A DNA stretch of 64,000 nucleotides from Mesostigma viride. Its lineage: Eukaryota > Streptophyta > Mesostigmatophyceae > Mesostigmatales > Mesostigmataceae. Location of the stretch: NCBI GenBank assembly GCA_009746045.1, contig RPFO01000175.1, positions 5,539,414 through 5,603,413 on the forward strand. Direction: 5' to 3'. Of the stretch, positions 11,040 through 21,611 are shown in pieces. How positions within the stretch are numbered: position 1 is the first letter of the stretch; each line of letters starts with the position of its first letter. A model generated the notes under the pieces. That model did not search any database. It saw nothing but the letters and a program-made list of their open reading frames with translations, and had not been told where the DNA came from. The position numbers and the translations under genes are program-made.

Positions 11040-12030
11040 TTCTTTCTTGCGCCGCTGCATGGCGCAGGACGATGCCGGTAATGGTACGATCGCATGTGCT
11101 CAGCGTCACCGCATGAATGTTTCGCTTCCTTTATGGGTTATCAACGCAAGTTTTCGGCTTCTTTCCGTGCAGTTAGCGCCAGCTTAGAATGCTGGTGCGT
11201 TCCGTGCAGCGCATCGCCAGATTCCCGGAATCTTTTAGTGGTTTTTAGGTACGCTGCATGGCTGGGACGTGTCAAAGCGTGAGCCGCGGCATGTCGTCAA
11301 GCTGTCAGGGATTTGATGAGTGGTTTCTCGGAAGGATCTCGATTGCTAACAGCACTCAGTTTTCTGCGAATATTGACGCAGCCTTTCTTAGCAGCGGCTT
11401 CATTGTGGTTAGAGGCTCACAAGCTTGAGGTTGAACATTTCTTGGCAAACAATTGCACCATGGAAAGAAAGGTGTCAGTGGTTGTTCTGAGGGGCATACT
11501 GCATGCATGGGTGGAAGTGCTCGTAGGGAAGAGTTATGGTTGTCTTGTTGGCCGTTAATTAATTAATTAATTAGGAACATCACTCCGTTGGGAGTCAATG
11601 TAGCACATATCCCTGAGAAGGGGCATATGGCTTTTAATACATTCTAGGCTACTTCCTGCAAGGGTGGGAATGTAAGCGACCCTTGCTCTAGGTGCAGGGC
11701 GTCCCCAACATCTACTGCTCCAACCTAGGGCCATTGCTGGTACTTTTGACGTCATGAAAGCAGCGTTTTGGACTAGTGGAATATGATTTTACAGCATAAA
11801 AAGTCCATTTTATCATGAATGAACATGGCCAACAACCCCAAGTGCCCCTAAATTTCTCAATATTTGTAGATAAATGCTACTTCTCATAAGCTAAACCTGC
11901 ACAAATGCACAATTTGGGGCATGCATGTGAAAGTTTGAAGTACAAATTCGCAATAAGGTTTTACATTTTTCAATTAATAATGGTATCTCATTCTTCAATC
12001 AATCAATTTGCAATCGTCCAAACAATTTAT
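11040..12030 (+). mobile_element. Diverged solitary arm of the foldback element family
   Basis: Several blocks match the outer arm at 28560-29840 in order and orientation. These are an AATGGTACG-type block near 11080; CAACGCAAGTTTTCGGCTTC beside its counterpart GAGCGTAAGCTTTTTGCCTTC-like block; TTCTTAGCAGCGGCTTCATT near 11387; TTTTATCATGAATGAACATG near 11809; AAGTGCCCCTAAATT; GGCATGCATGTGAAAGT; and AATGGTATCTCATTCTTC near 11979. The 71-bp satellite that follows this block in the big element is absent here. I infer an old, satellite-free relative or remnant. Confidence 0.65.
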
Positions 12031-12258
12031 TCATTTCATACATGTCCGAATATGTTTAAAGAACACATGCAAGTGCTCAATCAGCGTGGATCCCCTTCGA
12101 CGCGCCGCACCATATATACATTCGACACGTCAACCCTTCTACTAAACTGCCACTTCCAGAAGTCGCGGTCACTGATCGAACTACTATGTACATCTGCATT
12201 TCTGAATGTTGCGGTGGGCAAACGTGCAAAACGCGACTTCGTGCAAAGTCCTTGCCCA

Positions 12259-12986
12259 TCATCGCTTGCCAGGTCGATGTGAAGGAATGTTGTCCCAGCT
12301 GGCGCCTTCCTTCAGGAGAGTAACATGTTCGCTGGCGAACTTCAGGGGGAAACGAAACCTTCTCTCGCTCTCATCACTCCGACCGAGTTCGTACCCTTCA
12401 TCAAACCATCTGATCACCACCTTCTCCTTCTCGCGGCCCAGGAGGGTGCCAAAGAGCAGAAAATCTTCCTTTTTGGGGTACTTGTGCTGCCAGTTTAGCC
12501 ACATGTCCTCTACCCATTTCGAAGTCCAACCTCCGCGACCCAGTTTCGCGCCATCCATAAAGCGCATCCGGACGTCTGGCTCAACGTCCCTGATTGGGTC
12601 GACCGCTGTGCAAACCGCCCCCTTTTCCGCAACTGGCAGCCCCCCACCATCTCTGCCCTGACCACCACCCTTCTGCGGCTGTGAAGGTTCGTCGGCACCC
12701 TCCGTCTCCTGCCCCGCCCCTCGCCTGCCCCCTCCCCGACGTTTTGCCTTCTGCCCCTGCGCAGCCGCCGCCTCTGCCATCAACTCTTCGTACGTTTTTT
12801 CTGGCTGACCGCACGGTAAGGGTGGTGCGTGGGGTGCGTTGGGTGGGAGGGAGGCCCCTCCCGCCCCCGGTTGTGCAACTGGTGCGCCGACCGCGGCCTG
12901 GCCAACAACACGGCCGGCCTCTCCGGACACAGTCCCAAACGCGGATCCACGGGGAAACCGAACTGGAGTTTCTTCTTCGCCTTTCC
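12259..12986 (-). CDS. Terminal exon of unrecognised gene
   Basis: The exon starts after the acceptor TTACGTGCAG and stays open to a stop at 12259, about 243 codons. An Ala/Pro/Gly-rich linker (SAFGTVSGEAGR) leads to KTYEELMAEAAAAQGQKAKR, a basic Gly-rich stretch, then an ordered-looking C-terminus: VEPDVRMRFMDGAKLGRGGW, WVEDMWLNWQHKYPKKEDF, GREKEKVVIRWFDEGYELG. The Trp-rich C-terminus suggests a folded domain, but I cannot assign it. Confidence 0.5.
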
Positions 12987-13140
12987 CTGCACGTAAGCAC
13001 ATGCCAATTAACATGAATACGGAAGGGTCGTGTGAGAAATCAATGAAGCCATGGACTGATGCAAAAAAACTTATGTAGAAATATATTAAGGTACTTATTA
13101 AACTCGTTTATTGAAAATGAAATTTACCGGCCGAATGTAC

Positions 13141-15813
13141 CGTTGGAGCGTGGAAGGGCATCCTTGTTCGATCGAAGATATCCGTCAATGCGGTCAACGG
13201 TGCGTTCGATGTCCCTGGCGGCGCCTCAACATCGACCACCTCAGTCGGGCGCATCAATCCGGCAAACGCCGGCCCTCCACCTGAGACTGTCGGCGGACCC
13301 TCCACGTTACGAGCCTCCAATACCCTCTTCTGCAGTGGGGTGCTCGCAACAAAATCCGTGTCAGCCGACGGGACCGGATCGTCATCCTCATTCAGCAGTA
13401 TCGTGTCCGGGCATTGCTCCATCCCCGTCGGGCGGGGGGGCAAAGTCATCACAACCGTCCTTCCTGACGACGGTACGGGATCGTCATCCATACCCAAAGA
13501 AACCGAGGCGAGGGCGGGGGTCCCCTCAACCGGGGGTCCCCATGAATCCTGACGAGGCCTCATTCCCATCTGTCGGACACGACCGCCTCCCGTAAATCGG
13601 GAACGCCCGCCGGCGCTACCAGTAACAGGCCGCGAGCCTGCTTCCTGCTGGCGATCCCCATCCTCATCACAGATACGCCCGCCGGCGTTACCAGTAACAG
13701 GCTGCGAGCCTCCTTCCTGCTGGCGATCCCCCTCCTCATCACAGATACGCCCGCCGGCGTTTCCAGTAACAGGCCGCGAGCCTCCTTCCTGCTGGCGATC
13801 CCCCTCCTCATCACAGATACGCCCGCCGGCGTTTCCAGTAACAGGCCGCGAGCCTCCCTCCCGCTGGCGATCCCCCTCCTCATCACAGATACGCCCGCCG
13901 GCGTTTCCAACGACAGGCCTCGAGTCTCCTTCACCAGCACGCTGGCGCTTACCTCCCCCCCTGTTGTCTTCATCCCCCCCATTGTCTCATCACGCGAGCC
14001 TCCATCATCCCGACTGCGCTTTTTCCCTCCCCTTCCATCTCCTCCCCCGTCCCTCTCCCCTCCCCCCTCCTCCCTCCTCCCCATCCCCTTTCTCCCCCTC
14101 CGCCTGCCCCCACCCACCCCGGGCGGGTGCCCCTCAGCAATATCCTCCTCCCCCTCCTCCCCCTCCTCCCCCTCCTCCCCCTCCTCCTCCTCGTCCACCT
14201 CGTCCTCCTCGTCCTCCTCATCCTCCTCCTCATCCTCATCCTCATCCACCTCCCCCACTTCCTCCTCCCCCTCTTCCCCCTTCTCCGAATCATCATCCTC
14301 ATCAGACGAAGAATCGTCGTCGGCAAAGTAGGCGAGGTCTTCCCACCCATCTTCAACAAGCCAATCTTTGATAAGGCGGACCAGGCGCTTCCACCGGCGG
14401 ATATGGGCGGGCTCCCCGAACACCAGCAGAACTCTGCAGGGTCCCCTAAAAAGGGCGTTGGTCATCTTGCCAACCACATCCCACACGACCGGGTTCAAAT
14501 GTGAGGAGGGTTTGGGAATGTGGCGCTCCTCCGGAATGCAGTCTGGGTCCCACTTGCGCAGGTTCCTCCACTTCTCGTTGCTGTCAGCTGCCAGGTCCAG
14601 CACAGCAAACGCCTGGTCCTTCAGCGACCGAGGAATTTTGTCAGACCCCGTGCACAACTCGTCCACCACCTTCGTCACCACCAGATCCTTTCTTTTTTCG
14701 TTTTCCTTCCATGTCATTGTCCTGTATGCGATCCAGTCGGATCCCATCCTCACCCCCTTCCAATCGCTGTAGGCTTCCAACCTGTCCCGCCACCCCTTCT
14801 TGGCCTTGGTAGTCCCCTCCTCCGCCGCCTCCTCGACCTCCTTCTCGACCTCCGCCGCCGCCTCCTTTGGCACACCCAGCAGATGTTTGGTCTTCACCCC
14901 CAAATCGTCATACAAATGACGGGGGTGGGAAGCGAGCAGCCCTCTCGGGAACTTCCAGTCCTTCTGGTCGACCACTTTCCTTTTAGCCGGCGGAAGGTCC
15001 CTCAGCGTGAGAATGATCGCCCTCGTGGCCGTGACGACCACCCGCCAAAAGTCTCTGGTCAGGCGGCAGTCGGCGATGAACTTGTCGAGGTCCGTGGCGA
15101 AGGTGCCCTTCAGCTTCACGCCAAACACGTGCTCCCTCACCAATACGGGGTTGAAGGTCCCGTCTAGTTGTTTGCAAGCGGCCATCAGGGGGGGTTCTCC
15201 AGGAACTTGATGTGGGCGAATTGCACGGCCGCCTCTTTCAAATTCTTGGCGACTTCCATTATTTTTATCAGGTTGCTGGGAGGGGCCTCACAGGACATGA
15301 TCGGCGCTTGGATCAGGCTGTCGAAGTACTGGAAACTCGCAAGTTCCCGATGCGCGGTGAAAATGGACAGTTCGTGCGCCTTGTCTTTAGGGCGCGCGTC
15401 AAGGAAGTCTTGCCGAGCCGCGATATCCTGTGCGATCGCCGGCTTGCCGTCGACAACGGGCTTCAAAGGGTCCTCACACCAGAACAGCCAGCGCTGCATG
15501 AAGTTCTTCTGGTCCGGCCCCCACTTGTCGGTCTCTTCAGCCCCCCTGCCTTGTCGCCGGCGCCGTCCCCTTCGGCCTTGGCTTGCTCTCCTTTCTGCCA
15601 AAAGGGCTTCACAATCGCCCAGATCTTGCCGTACAGAGGAGTTGGGAGAGACACGCCCTTCCCTCTCTTGACGGGTCCATATGCCTGGTAGGCCCGGTGC
15701 ACATCCCCCAGCGCTGAGCCCCACGTTGCCTTGGCTTGGGCTGTGTCCTCCGCGTTCATGGCGTTCCCGAGCTGCCTGACAATGCCGATCATCTCGCCGA
15801 CTCGTTCGGAAAC
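13141..15813 (-). CDS. Large exon of unrecognised gene, three or more frames
   Basis: The acceptor GATGCAG opens the exon at 15813 (VSERVGEMIGIVRQLGNAMN). The frame changes near 15545 in a six-G run (gene strand) and near 15190 in a seven-C run. In both places one extra base joins the frames: the first into ETDKWGPDQKNFMQRWLFW, the second from FLENPP into the frame starting MAACKQLDGTFNPVLVREH. The following 540-residue frame has a Trp-rich front half, then VVWDVVGKMTNALFRGPCRV and HIRRWKRLVRLIKDWLVEDG. An Asp/Glu tract of about 60 residues, a basic Gly/Arg stretch and five 24-residue repeats complete it. A last frame change near 13565 leads to a segment ending at a GT donor at 13140. The function is unknown. 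Confidence 0.5.
13600..13930 (-). repeat. Five 72-bp (24-codon) tandem repeats in a coding frame
   Basis: Units start at about 13600, 13672, 13744, 13816 and 13888, an exact 72-bp period. On the minus strand each reads about ETPAGVSVMRRGIASRKEAR. On the plus strand each starts GATACGCCCGCCGGCGTTTC, closely related to the intronic GC palindrome. Here the motif runs antisense to the gene, whereas in the introns it runs sense. Confidence 0.85.
13970..14310 (-). repeat. Low-complexity acidic and basic codon tract
   Basis: A CTCCTC/CATCCT-rich purine/pyrimidine tract encodes, on the minus strand, a run of about 60 mostly Asp and Glu residues followed by Gly/Arg/Lys-rich sequence. It is microsatellite-like. 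The acidic run sits between the Trp-rich part and the 24-residue repeats. Confidence 0.75.
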
Positions 15814-16059
15814 CTGCATCGCCGTATGGCAAAAACGCGCAGAGACACATCGACAGTCCTCCCAAATAAGCACAACTCAACTGAGAACAATAAAGCGACT
15901 CACAGAAACGCCGGCGGTCGCATCTTGACCAAAATATGGTGGAACATGAAAACCCCTTATAGAAACGCCGGCGGTCGCATCTTGACCGAACTAATGGCAT
16001 ACTGAAATTAACACAAGAAAACCACTTATAGAAACGCCGGCGGTCGCAACCTGGCTTAC
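15814..16059 (-). repeat. Intron with three GC-palindrome copies
   Basis: Donor GAACAGAAG|GTAAG at 16059 and acceptor ATGCAG at 15814 bound a 246-bp intron. Both sides are phase 0, so protein REQK joins VSERV. Palindrome copies (plus strand GAAACGCCGGCGGTCGCATC or -CAAC) lie at 15905-15924, 15962-15981 and 16031-16050. In the gene sense each reads G(A/T)TGCGACCGCCGGCGTTTC. The copies share flanking bases (CTTATAGAAACG, CATCTTGACC), so a small unit was duplicated. Confidence 0.8.
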
Positions 16060-17246
16060 CTTCTGTTCACGGATCTGCCACCAGGTCGGCAGGATGGTCT
16101 CACCCTTGAGCATCTGCACGTCCACCCCCCCGAAATTCGTCCAATCAGTTGCCCACTCCTCCAGCTTCGCCGCGGCCACGGTCTTCGTGACCTCCTGCTC
16201 CTTCCCTCCCCGCGCAACGACCCTGAGCTTTTCCGCCTTCATGAAACCATTCAGCATTGCCTTGTACCACACAGATCTTTGGTCCACGGTCATATTTGGG
16301 GTGACCAGTTCGAATTTCACCGATTTGATGAGTGTGGTAAAGTGGTTCCCGTCCAGCACGAGAAAGCCGCAAATGGCTGGCGGCAACGGTGGCTTTCTCT
16401 CGAGTGGAGCCATCTCCCAGGCGGACTTGCACAAACTGTCCAAAAGCGCGGCCTTTCTCACGTCCACGGGCTTAAGATCGTCCAGAATATCGGCCGGTCC
16501 TGTCAGAACCGCGGTGGAAGCAGCTTCGGCCATCTCCTTGGCCGAGCTCGTTCGCAGGTAGATATCAATCTCTTTGTCAGTCATTGCGCGAGCGTAGCCA
16601 GCCTTCATTGTCCGTGCCCCCCCATCTCCCCGAAGAGTTGCGCGAGCTGACGCTGGGTACCTTCCTTTTTCGTCCATTCATGAAAACTGTTGGGGCACCG
16701 GTCAGCCAAAAACTGGAACGAGTACCGCCACACAGGAATCACCAGCTTGTCGTGGCCGTAGTCGGACTCCGAGTTTGCAAAAATGGTGGCGTTCTGCTCG
16801 GCTCTAGACAGATGCAAGTCTCGTGCGAGGAGCTTCTGAGGCCCAACGAACAGGTTCCTTGTCCACACCCGATTTCGATGCACCAAGGCCTTGGACATGT
16901 CATCGAGGTCCCGAGGCTGAACGGCAAGCTGCTTCCGCAACCGTTTGCCCTTCGCGATCTCATCGTTCACATCCAGGATGTCATCATCATCCTGCGACAC
17001 CGGGGACTTCTCCCATTTCTCAAGCAGAGACACGGGAGCATCCGCAACCTCCACCTCCTTTCCTTTCCCCTTTCCCTTCAGCGCCTTCCCCTTGTGGGTC
17101 GCAAGTGCTTCGGAGAGTCCCTTCTGGAATTCGTCGACGGCAGCAGTCCACGTACTCGCTACTTCCACATCCGAGCTGCGCGCGTGCTGGTCGAGGCTGA
17201 TTGAGTACAGGATGGCCGCGTGGGTCGCCCTCTCGGCCTGCACGTA
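16060..17246 (-). CDS. Exon of unrecognised gene, one frame break
   Basis: The acceptor CTGCAG precedes 17246 (YVQAERATHAAILYSISLD) and the donor follows 16060. A Lys/Gly-rich linker (KGKALKGKGKGKEVEVAD) leads to KLVIPVWRYSFQFLADRCPN. Near 16625 the frame ends at GEMGGHGQ. One extra G in the seven-G run continues it into RTMKAGYARAMTDKEIDIYL, then AICGFLVLDGNHFTTLIKS and WTNFGGVDVQMLKGETILPT. No family is recognised. Confidence 0.55.
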
Positions 17247-17256
17247 CTGCAGTGAT

Positions 17257-17690
17257 GCGAAACAATCAGGAAAGCATAACCAAAAGGAAAAAGTAAATGT
17301 CACACTTGAGAAACGCCGGCCGTCGCAACCTACATGAAACCTGAACCTCAACATCAAAGCCCCCCTCACAACAGAGGTACACTTGGCTCATTTCCCTCAA
17401 CCGTGATGCGAAAAAATCAGGAAAACATAGTCAAAAGGAAGTGTCACACTTAAGAAACGCCGGCCGTCGCAACCTACATGAAACCTGGATCTCAAGAAGC
17501 CCCCTCACAACAGAGGTACACTTACCTCATTCCCCTTAACAATGATAGGAAAAAATCAGGAAAGCATAACCAAAAGGAATAAAGTAAATGTCACACTTGA
17601 GAAACGCCGGCCGTCGCAACCTACATGAAACGTGGACCTCAAGAACAAAGACCCCCTCACAACAGAGGTAGACTTACCTCATTCCCCTCA
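17257..17690 (-). repeat. Three tandem ~145-bp units with duplicated splice donor
   Basis: Three near-identical units fill the intron 17247-17677. Each holds GTGTCACACTT-AGAAACG, the GC palindrome (17310-17329, 17454-17473, 17601-17620), CCTACATGAAAC and CCCTCACAACAGAGGTA. Each ends with the complement of the exon end GGGAATGAG|GTAAG. Two copies keep a usable GTAAG donor; the one nearest 17380 has lost it. The duplicated unit therefore spans the exon end, the donor and the intron start. Confidence 0.9.
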
Positions 17691-18183
17691 ACCGCTGCTG
17701 CTTCAGCCGCTTTCTTCGACCCCTTCGCGTCTTCGGAGACTTGTCCCGGCGGGCATCGTGTTCCTTCAACATCTTGATCAGAGTCTTGGCGTCCGCCATC
17801 GTCACCGTCAACAGTTTACACTTCCTCTCCTTCGCTTTGCCCTCGAACAGGTTCTCCTGCATCCACTTTATCAAGGCCTTGGCGCTCGGGATCTCCTCAG
17901 GCTGTGTGGCGCCATCGGGCGCGCACGCATTCTTCACGATCAACTCAGCGACTTGATGGAGAGTCATCATCTGGTTCCGTACCTCAGGTGGGGCTGTTTC
18001 CGTTCTCACCTCGGCCACAACCCGCTTTGCCAACGTCCTCAGTTTATAAGCATCCGCTTGCTCCTTAAAGCGTGTCATTTTCGCAGTATCGCCGTCGCTT
18101 CCACCCACGCCCTCTGACACAGGCTCACCGACAGCGATAGCCCCCTCTCCCTGGAGATTTGCCCCACCCTGACGACCGGCTTC
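17678..18183 (-). CDS. Exon of unrecognised gene
   Basis: Bounded by acceptor TTGCAG (before 18183) and donor ATGAG|GTAAG (after 17678). The frame is open throughout: EAGRQGGANLQGEGAIAVGE, then KMTRFKEQADAYKLRTLAKR, PEVRNQMMTLHQVAELIVKN, IPSAKALIKWMQENLFEGK and a basic end KSPKTRRGRRKRLKQQRLRG. It looks helical, with a possible nuclear localisation signal at the C-terminal end. The family is unknown. Confidence 0.6.
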
Positions 18184-18233
18184 CTGCAAGAACATTATCA
18201 ACGGAAGATCAAATAATGTAAGAAAAGTGTAAA

Positions 18234-18253
18234 GAAACGCCGGCCGTCGTAAC
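18234..18253 (-). repeat. Single GC-palindrome copy in intron 18184-18308
   Basis: Plus-strand GAAACGCCGGCCGTCGTAAC, the complement of the sense-oriented intron motif. One copy, not amplified. It lies about 70 bp downstream of the donor in the gene direction. Confidence 0.75.
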
Positions 18254-18308
18254 TCTGTCCATTGAGGACGAACCTAAACTTTCGATTACTAAGTCAACGG
18301 TAACTTAC

Positions 18309-18388
18309 CCTTCCCCCCTCTGCAGTGGAACCACCGTAAGATCCACTTCCCCTCCTCTCACCGCCCTCTGCTGCTCGAACGGACTTCC
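18309..18388 (-). CDS. Small exon of unrecognised gene
   Basis: An 80-bp block lies between acceptor TTTTTACAG and donor GTAAG. One frame is open: KSVRAAEGGERRGSGSYGGS followed by TAEGG. The Gly/Arg/Ser-rich composition matches linkers elsewhere in this gene. Confidence 0.45.
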
Positions 18389-18517
18389 CTGTAAAAATAG
18401 CAAACGCGATTGTCCATTCACAAGAAAAAAATTACTACAAAAATAAACAAGGATATACGCACGCAAACCATTTCATTACAAGTAAACTGCGGAGAGGAAT
18501 CTGACGCACTCATGTAC

Positions 18518-18574
18518 CTGGGTGCTTCCCGCCATTGAGCGGGCTTCTCTTGCACCCACATCCTCTTGCCGGCC
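18518..18574 (-). CDS. Small exon of unrecognised gene
   Basis: A 57-bp block lies between acceptor TTCGCAG and donor CAG|GTACATG. One open frame reads RQEDVGAREARSMAGSTQ. The splice sites are good; the coding claim is weaker. Confidence 0.4.
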
Positions 18575-18695
18575 CTGCGAACATTTCAACGGAAAGTAAA
18601 AATCCGCTTAGTTGTCGGAAATGACATGTCTGGCGAATATTGCAAAAAAATGCTTATTGTATTTCACGACATCAATTAAATGGGCAGAGACTTAC

Positions 18696-19368
18696 GAAGA
18701 TCGGCCCGCCACCTTCCAAATTGCCCAGCGTCATTCGAAAACATCGAGGTCTTCCCCTCCATCGACCCCCTTCCCCCTTCCCCTTGGCCGCGGCGGGGGC
18801 ATATCGCCCGTCGCGACCGGCTTGGAAGTCGCGGGGGGATCCCTTGCGGTTGAGGGCACTGCGGCCGACTCGTGCACACTCTCCCCCCTCTTTTGGGCTA
18901 CTGCGGCAGGCGCGGCATGGGAGGGCGCGGCGGCTAGTGTCTCTGGCGCATTCTGAGCCAACCGACGCAACCTTAGCTCCTGCTGGAGCAGGGTTTCGAA
19001 ACGAGGCATGAATGTGCGCTTGGAGGTATAAGGCACCTTGGCGACTTCAGGTTTGTCATTAAGGATGTCTTGGTACAGCGCGAATTGCTGTTCACGAGTG
19101 CCATTCGCGAGTCGCTCAAACCGCTCAATCTGAATCCGCTTAACCGGATCGTCCACCATCTCAAGACCACCGTGGTACTCATCCTTCCCAGTGACCGCGG
19201 CAAAGCTGACACCAGATTCCACCATTGGGGGCGGCGTGCCCTCCCTTGCACGCTTGTGAGGAGGCTGTTGTGAGGAGGCGCCTTGGGCCTGAACTGCTTG
19301 CCCTTCAGACCTTCCCCCCTAGGGGGAGAGTCGCCGACCACCTGCGATGTAGGGCCGCCCTTTTCCAT
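18696..19368 (-). CDS. Exon of unrecognised gene with G-run frame breaks
   Basis: The acceptor TTGTTGCAG opens at 19368 (MEKGGPTSQVVGDSPPRG). One extra G in the six-G run near 19312 joins this to a frame reading EGQAVQAQGASSQQPPHKRA, then MVESGVSFAAVTGKDEYHGG, DPVKRIQIERFERLANGTRE and TSKRTFMPRFETLLQQELRL. Near 18765 another added G would continue the frame to the donor ATCTTC|GTAAGT at 18695; otherwise it stops at 18731. The family is unknown. Confidence 0.55.
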
Positions 19369-19419
19369 CTGCAACAACAAAACACAAAAAATTGGAAAAA
19401 TCATACGAGTCAGCAGGAA

Positions 19420-19551
19420 GATGCGCCCCACGTCGCAACTCAATACAAAAATGCATCATTATGTCAAGGTACAAACAACGTTATAATTCAGAAAGAACAG
19501 AGATTCATAACAAGAGAACGACGCACTAAAAGATGCGACCGCCGTCGCAAC
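19420..19551 (-). repeat. Two variant GC-palindrome copies in intron
   Basis: Plus-strand GATGCGCCCCACGTCGCAAC (19420-19439) and GATGCGACCGCCGTCGCAAC (19532-19551) lie in the intron 19369-19635. Both keep the GTTGCG arm in the gene sense but have lost the TTTC end. Confidence 0.65.
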
Positions 19552-19635
19552 TTTCGTCAATTCACTCTCTATACAAACAACTCTATGTCCCTCATAAAGA
19601 ATCATTTGGCAAGGAAATGCAAAAAATTCGGTTAC

Positions 19636-20319
19636 CAACTCCGTCGACCCATAAGTGGTTCGCGAATGGGAAATCGCTGCTGATTTTCGGTCGGCCCTTC
19701 ATGGTATTTTCGAAATCTCGAGGCAAGGTTGCGCGGAAGAGGGCCCCCTTAATCATGCGTGCGATCGGACTGGCCATGGAAAGGGATACCTGGTTCCTGG
19801 ACTGCCTTGCACGGTCAACCATCTTGAAACTTCCCCTAAGAAGGAAATCAGACGTCAGACGGTTGAATATGCGACGTCAAGATTTGACCAACCCATCATC
19901 CATTCAACCACCTTCTCCGCGGCATCATGGAAGACCTGGCTCTCATCCGCCATTCCTCCAGACCCAAACAAACAATCGGCCGTGTTGTCGTCGTGCCTCT
20001 AAGGCGAATGTTCACGTCCTCTTTGTCATCATCCATTTCCGACAGCCGAATTACAGCCCTTTTGGCTCCGTCCACTCCATCCTCAAGAAGGACGTCCATC
20101 TGCGCCCCTCCCACACAATTGTTGTCAACGTATTGTTGCATGACGGGAAATCATGTCCTTTCCGAAAGCTACGATGTGTTCCCCACACAGACCCATGTCG
20201 GTAATTGACAGCTTTTTACATTTCCTATCCCGGCACTTCTTTTCGGGATCCTTCTCAAAAATCCGGAAAACAGCGTCCTGATATGGACGTCCCCTTATGT
20301 CGACCGTCAGACTGGACAT
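19636..20319 (-). pseudogene. Degraded exon block of unrecognised gene
   Basis: Open segments in different frames follow one another on the minus strand. MSSLTVDIRGRPYQDAVFRI is followed by a Cys-rich EKKCRDRKCKKLSITDMGLC, possibly metal-binding. Next come VDGAKRAVIRLSEMDDDKED, GGMADESQVFHDAAEKVVEW and finally PIARMIKGALFRATLPRDF up to a donor GTTG|GTAACC at 19635. The frame changes here are not all at homopolymers, which favours real decay or unrecognised small introns. Confidence 0.4.
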
Positions 20320-20433
20320 CTGCGAAACCAGAACATACCGGCCGCGAGTAGTTTATATTATTAAAAAAAACTGGCATTTATTAAGTCATTTCATCTATTT
20401 ATGCGAGCTAAAATTTGAAGAAAATGCAACAAA

Positions 20434-20592
20434 GAAACGCCCTGGGGCGCAACTTCCTCAACAACCACTTTCTACGTACAAACGAATGGCAATCACATCG
20501 ACTACGATTGTCACTACATACGAATGTCCAGACAATATAATGTGTATGTAGAGGGGGGGCATTCAAACCAGAGAAACGCCGGCGGGCGCAAC
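20434..20592 (-). repeat. Two GC-palindrome copies in putative intron
   Basis: Plus-strand GAAACGCCCTGGGGCGCAAC (20434-20453) and GAAACGCCGGCGGGCGCAAC (20573-20592). The first has CCCTGGGG instead of CCGGCCGG at its centre, so it stays palindromic although the bases differ. A similar core occurs at 50195 and 50267 in the transposase gene. Confidence 0.75.
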
Positions 20593-20597
20593 TCATA

Positions 20598-21182
20598 TCA
20601 ATATAGACTGTCCCGCGACTCGTTCCACTCTCTGCAGGTTTTGCAACAACCGATCGAGCGAACTCTCGGAACCTCTTTCGCCGCCATTTCATCGACACGA
20701 GCGAACATCTCTTCTTTGGCGGCCACCAACTTTGCCTCCTTGTTGCCGGTGTCAGGATAGATTTCGGACCTCCTAGTCTTCATCGGGGCCACTCTCTCCA
20801 AATACTCTGCACACAGAGAATCCTGCTCCTCCTCCACAATCGCCTTCACGCCGGATACAATCGCTTTGGCTTTTGTTTCCACGCGAAAATCGAACTCTCG
20901 TTGAGTTATCAGCGGAATGTCGGCGAGTGCAAAACACATACGCCGATAAAGTTCGCTTACATCCGTGTCACGCGAGTCGGCAAAAGGTGTCGTCATCAAA
21001 AAGCATCTCAAGCTACTCCAACCATTTTCTTGGGCGCCGGCAACGTAGCCTCCCTTTGCCAAGTCCGCACCTGTCGCGGAGTCTTTGACTATCCAATCTT
21101 CAAGGAAATACTCGTCTCCCCTGGTGAAATCAAAATTTACACCCAAGACCTCTCCGACAGTCATGTCCAGGCGAAGTCGCAA
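20598..21182 (-). CDS. Exon of unrecognised gene, 5' part
   Basis: Open frame with DMTVGEVLGVNFDFTRGDEY, ELYRRMCFALADIPLITQRE, AKAIVSGVKAIVEEEQDSLC and EIYPDTGNKEAKLVAAKEEM. The nominal first codon is TTG; the first ATG is six codons later and may be internal to a larger exon, because coding-like sequence continues upstream in another frame. It appears helical. The family is unknown. Confidence 0.45.
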   Translation of the reverse strand: MRLRLDMTVGEVLGVNFDFTRGDEYFLEDWIVKDSATGADLAKGGYVAGAQENGWSSLRCFLMTTPFADSRDTDVSELYRRMCFALADIPLITQREFDFRVETKAKAIVSGVKAIVEEEQDSLCAEYLERVAPMKTRRSEIYPDTGNKEAKLVAAKEEMFARVDEMAAKEVPRVRSIGCCKTCREWNESRDSLY

Positions 21183-21336
21183 TCAAGGCCCCCCGCCAAT
21201 CCAGGTCGAGGGCCGCCCGCCATTCCAAGTCCGCGACTGAGGGCATTTTCGATGTGACGAGAATGTTCTTACGTGCTTTCGGCAATACAAGTCAAATCGA
21301 GAGCGGTTTTCTTGGCAAGTTGGAGCACATCACAAC

Positions 21337-21366
21337 TTTTTTTTTTTTTTTTCTTTTTTTTTTTTT
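21337..21366. repeat. Poly(T) tract
   Basis: Nearly 30 T residues interrupted by one C. It lies in the 5' half of the minus-strand gene and could be the intron polypyrimidine tract or a retroposon poly(A) tail on the minus strand. Confidence 0.7.
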
Positions 21367-21611
21367 TGCGGCGCCCTATTGAAGCGAGCAACACTCTGAA
21401 TGACAGTGGCACCGCTTGGTGTTGTTTTGAAGTCGTTTGCAATCCTCGCATCAGGAGGTGACTAGAAGAATCGGACGAATCTTCCGTCGAACCGACATCT
21501 GCGACAAGTTACGAATAGGACATACCGGCCCCGAAAATAAATTCAAAAACGTTTTGAAATTTGTTTTAATGTATTATGTTTATTAATACGAAGGTTTTAA
21601 ATTTGGCCAAA

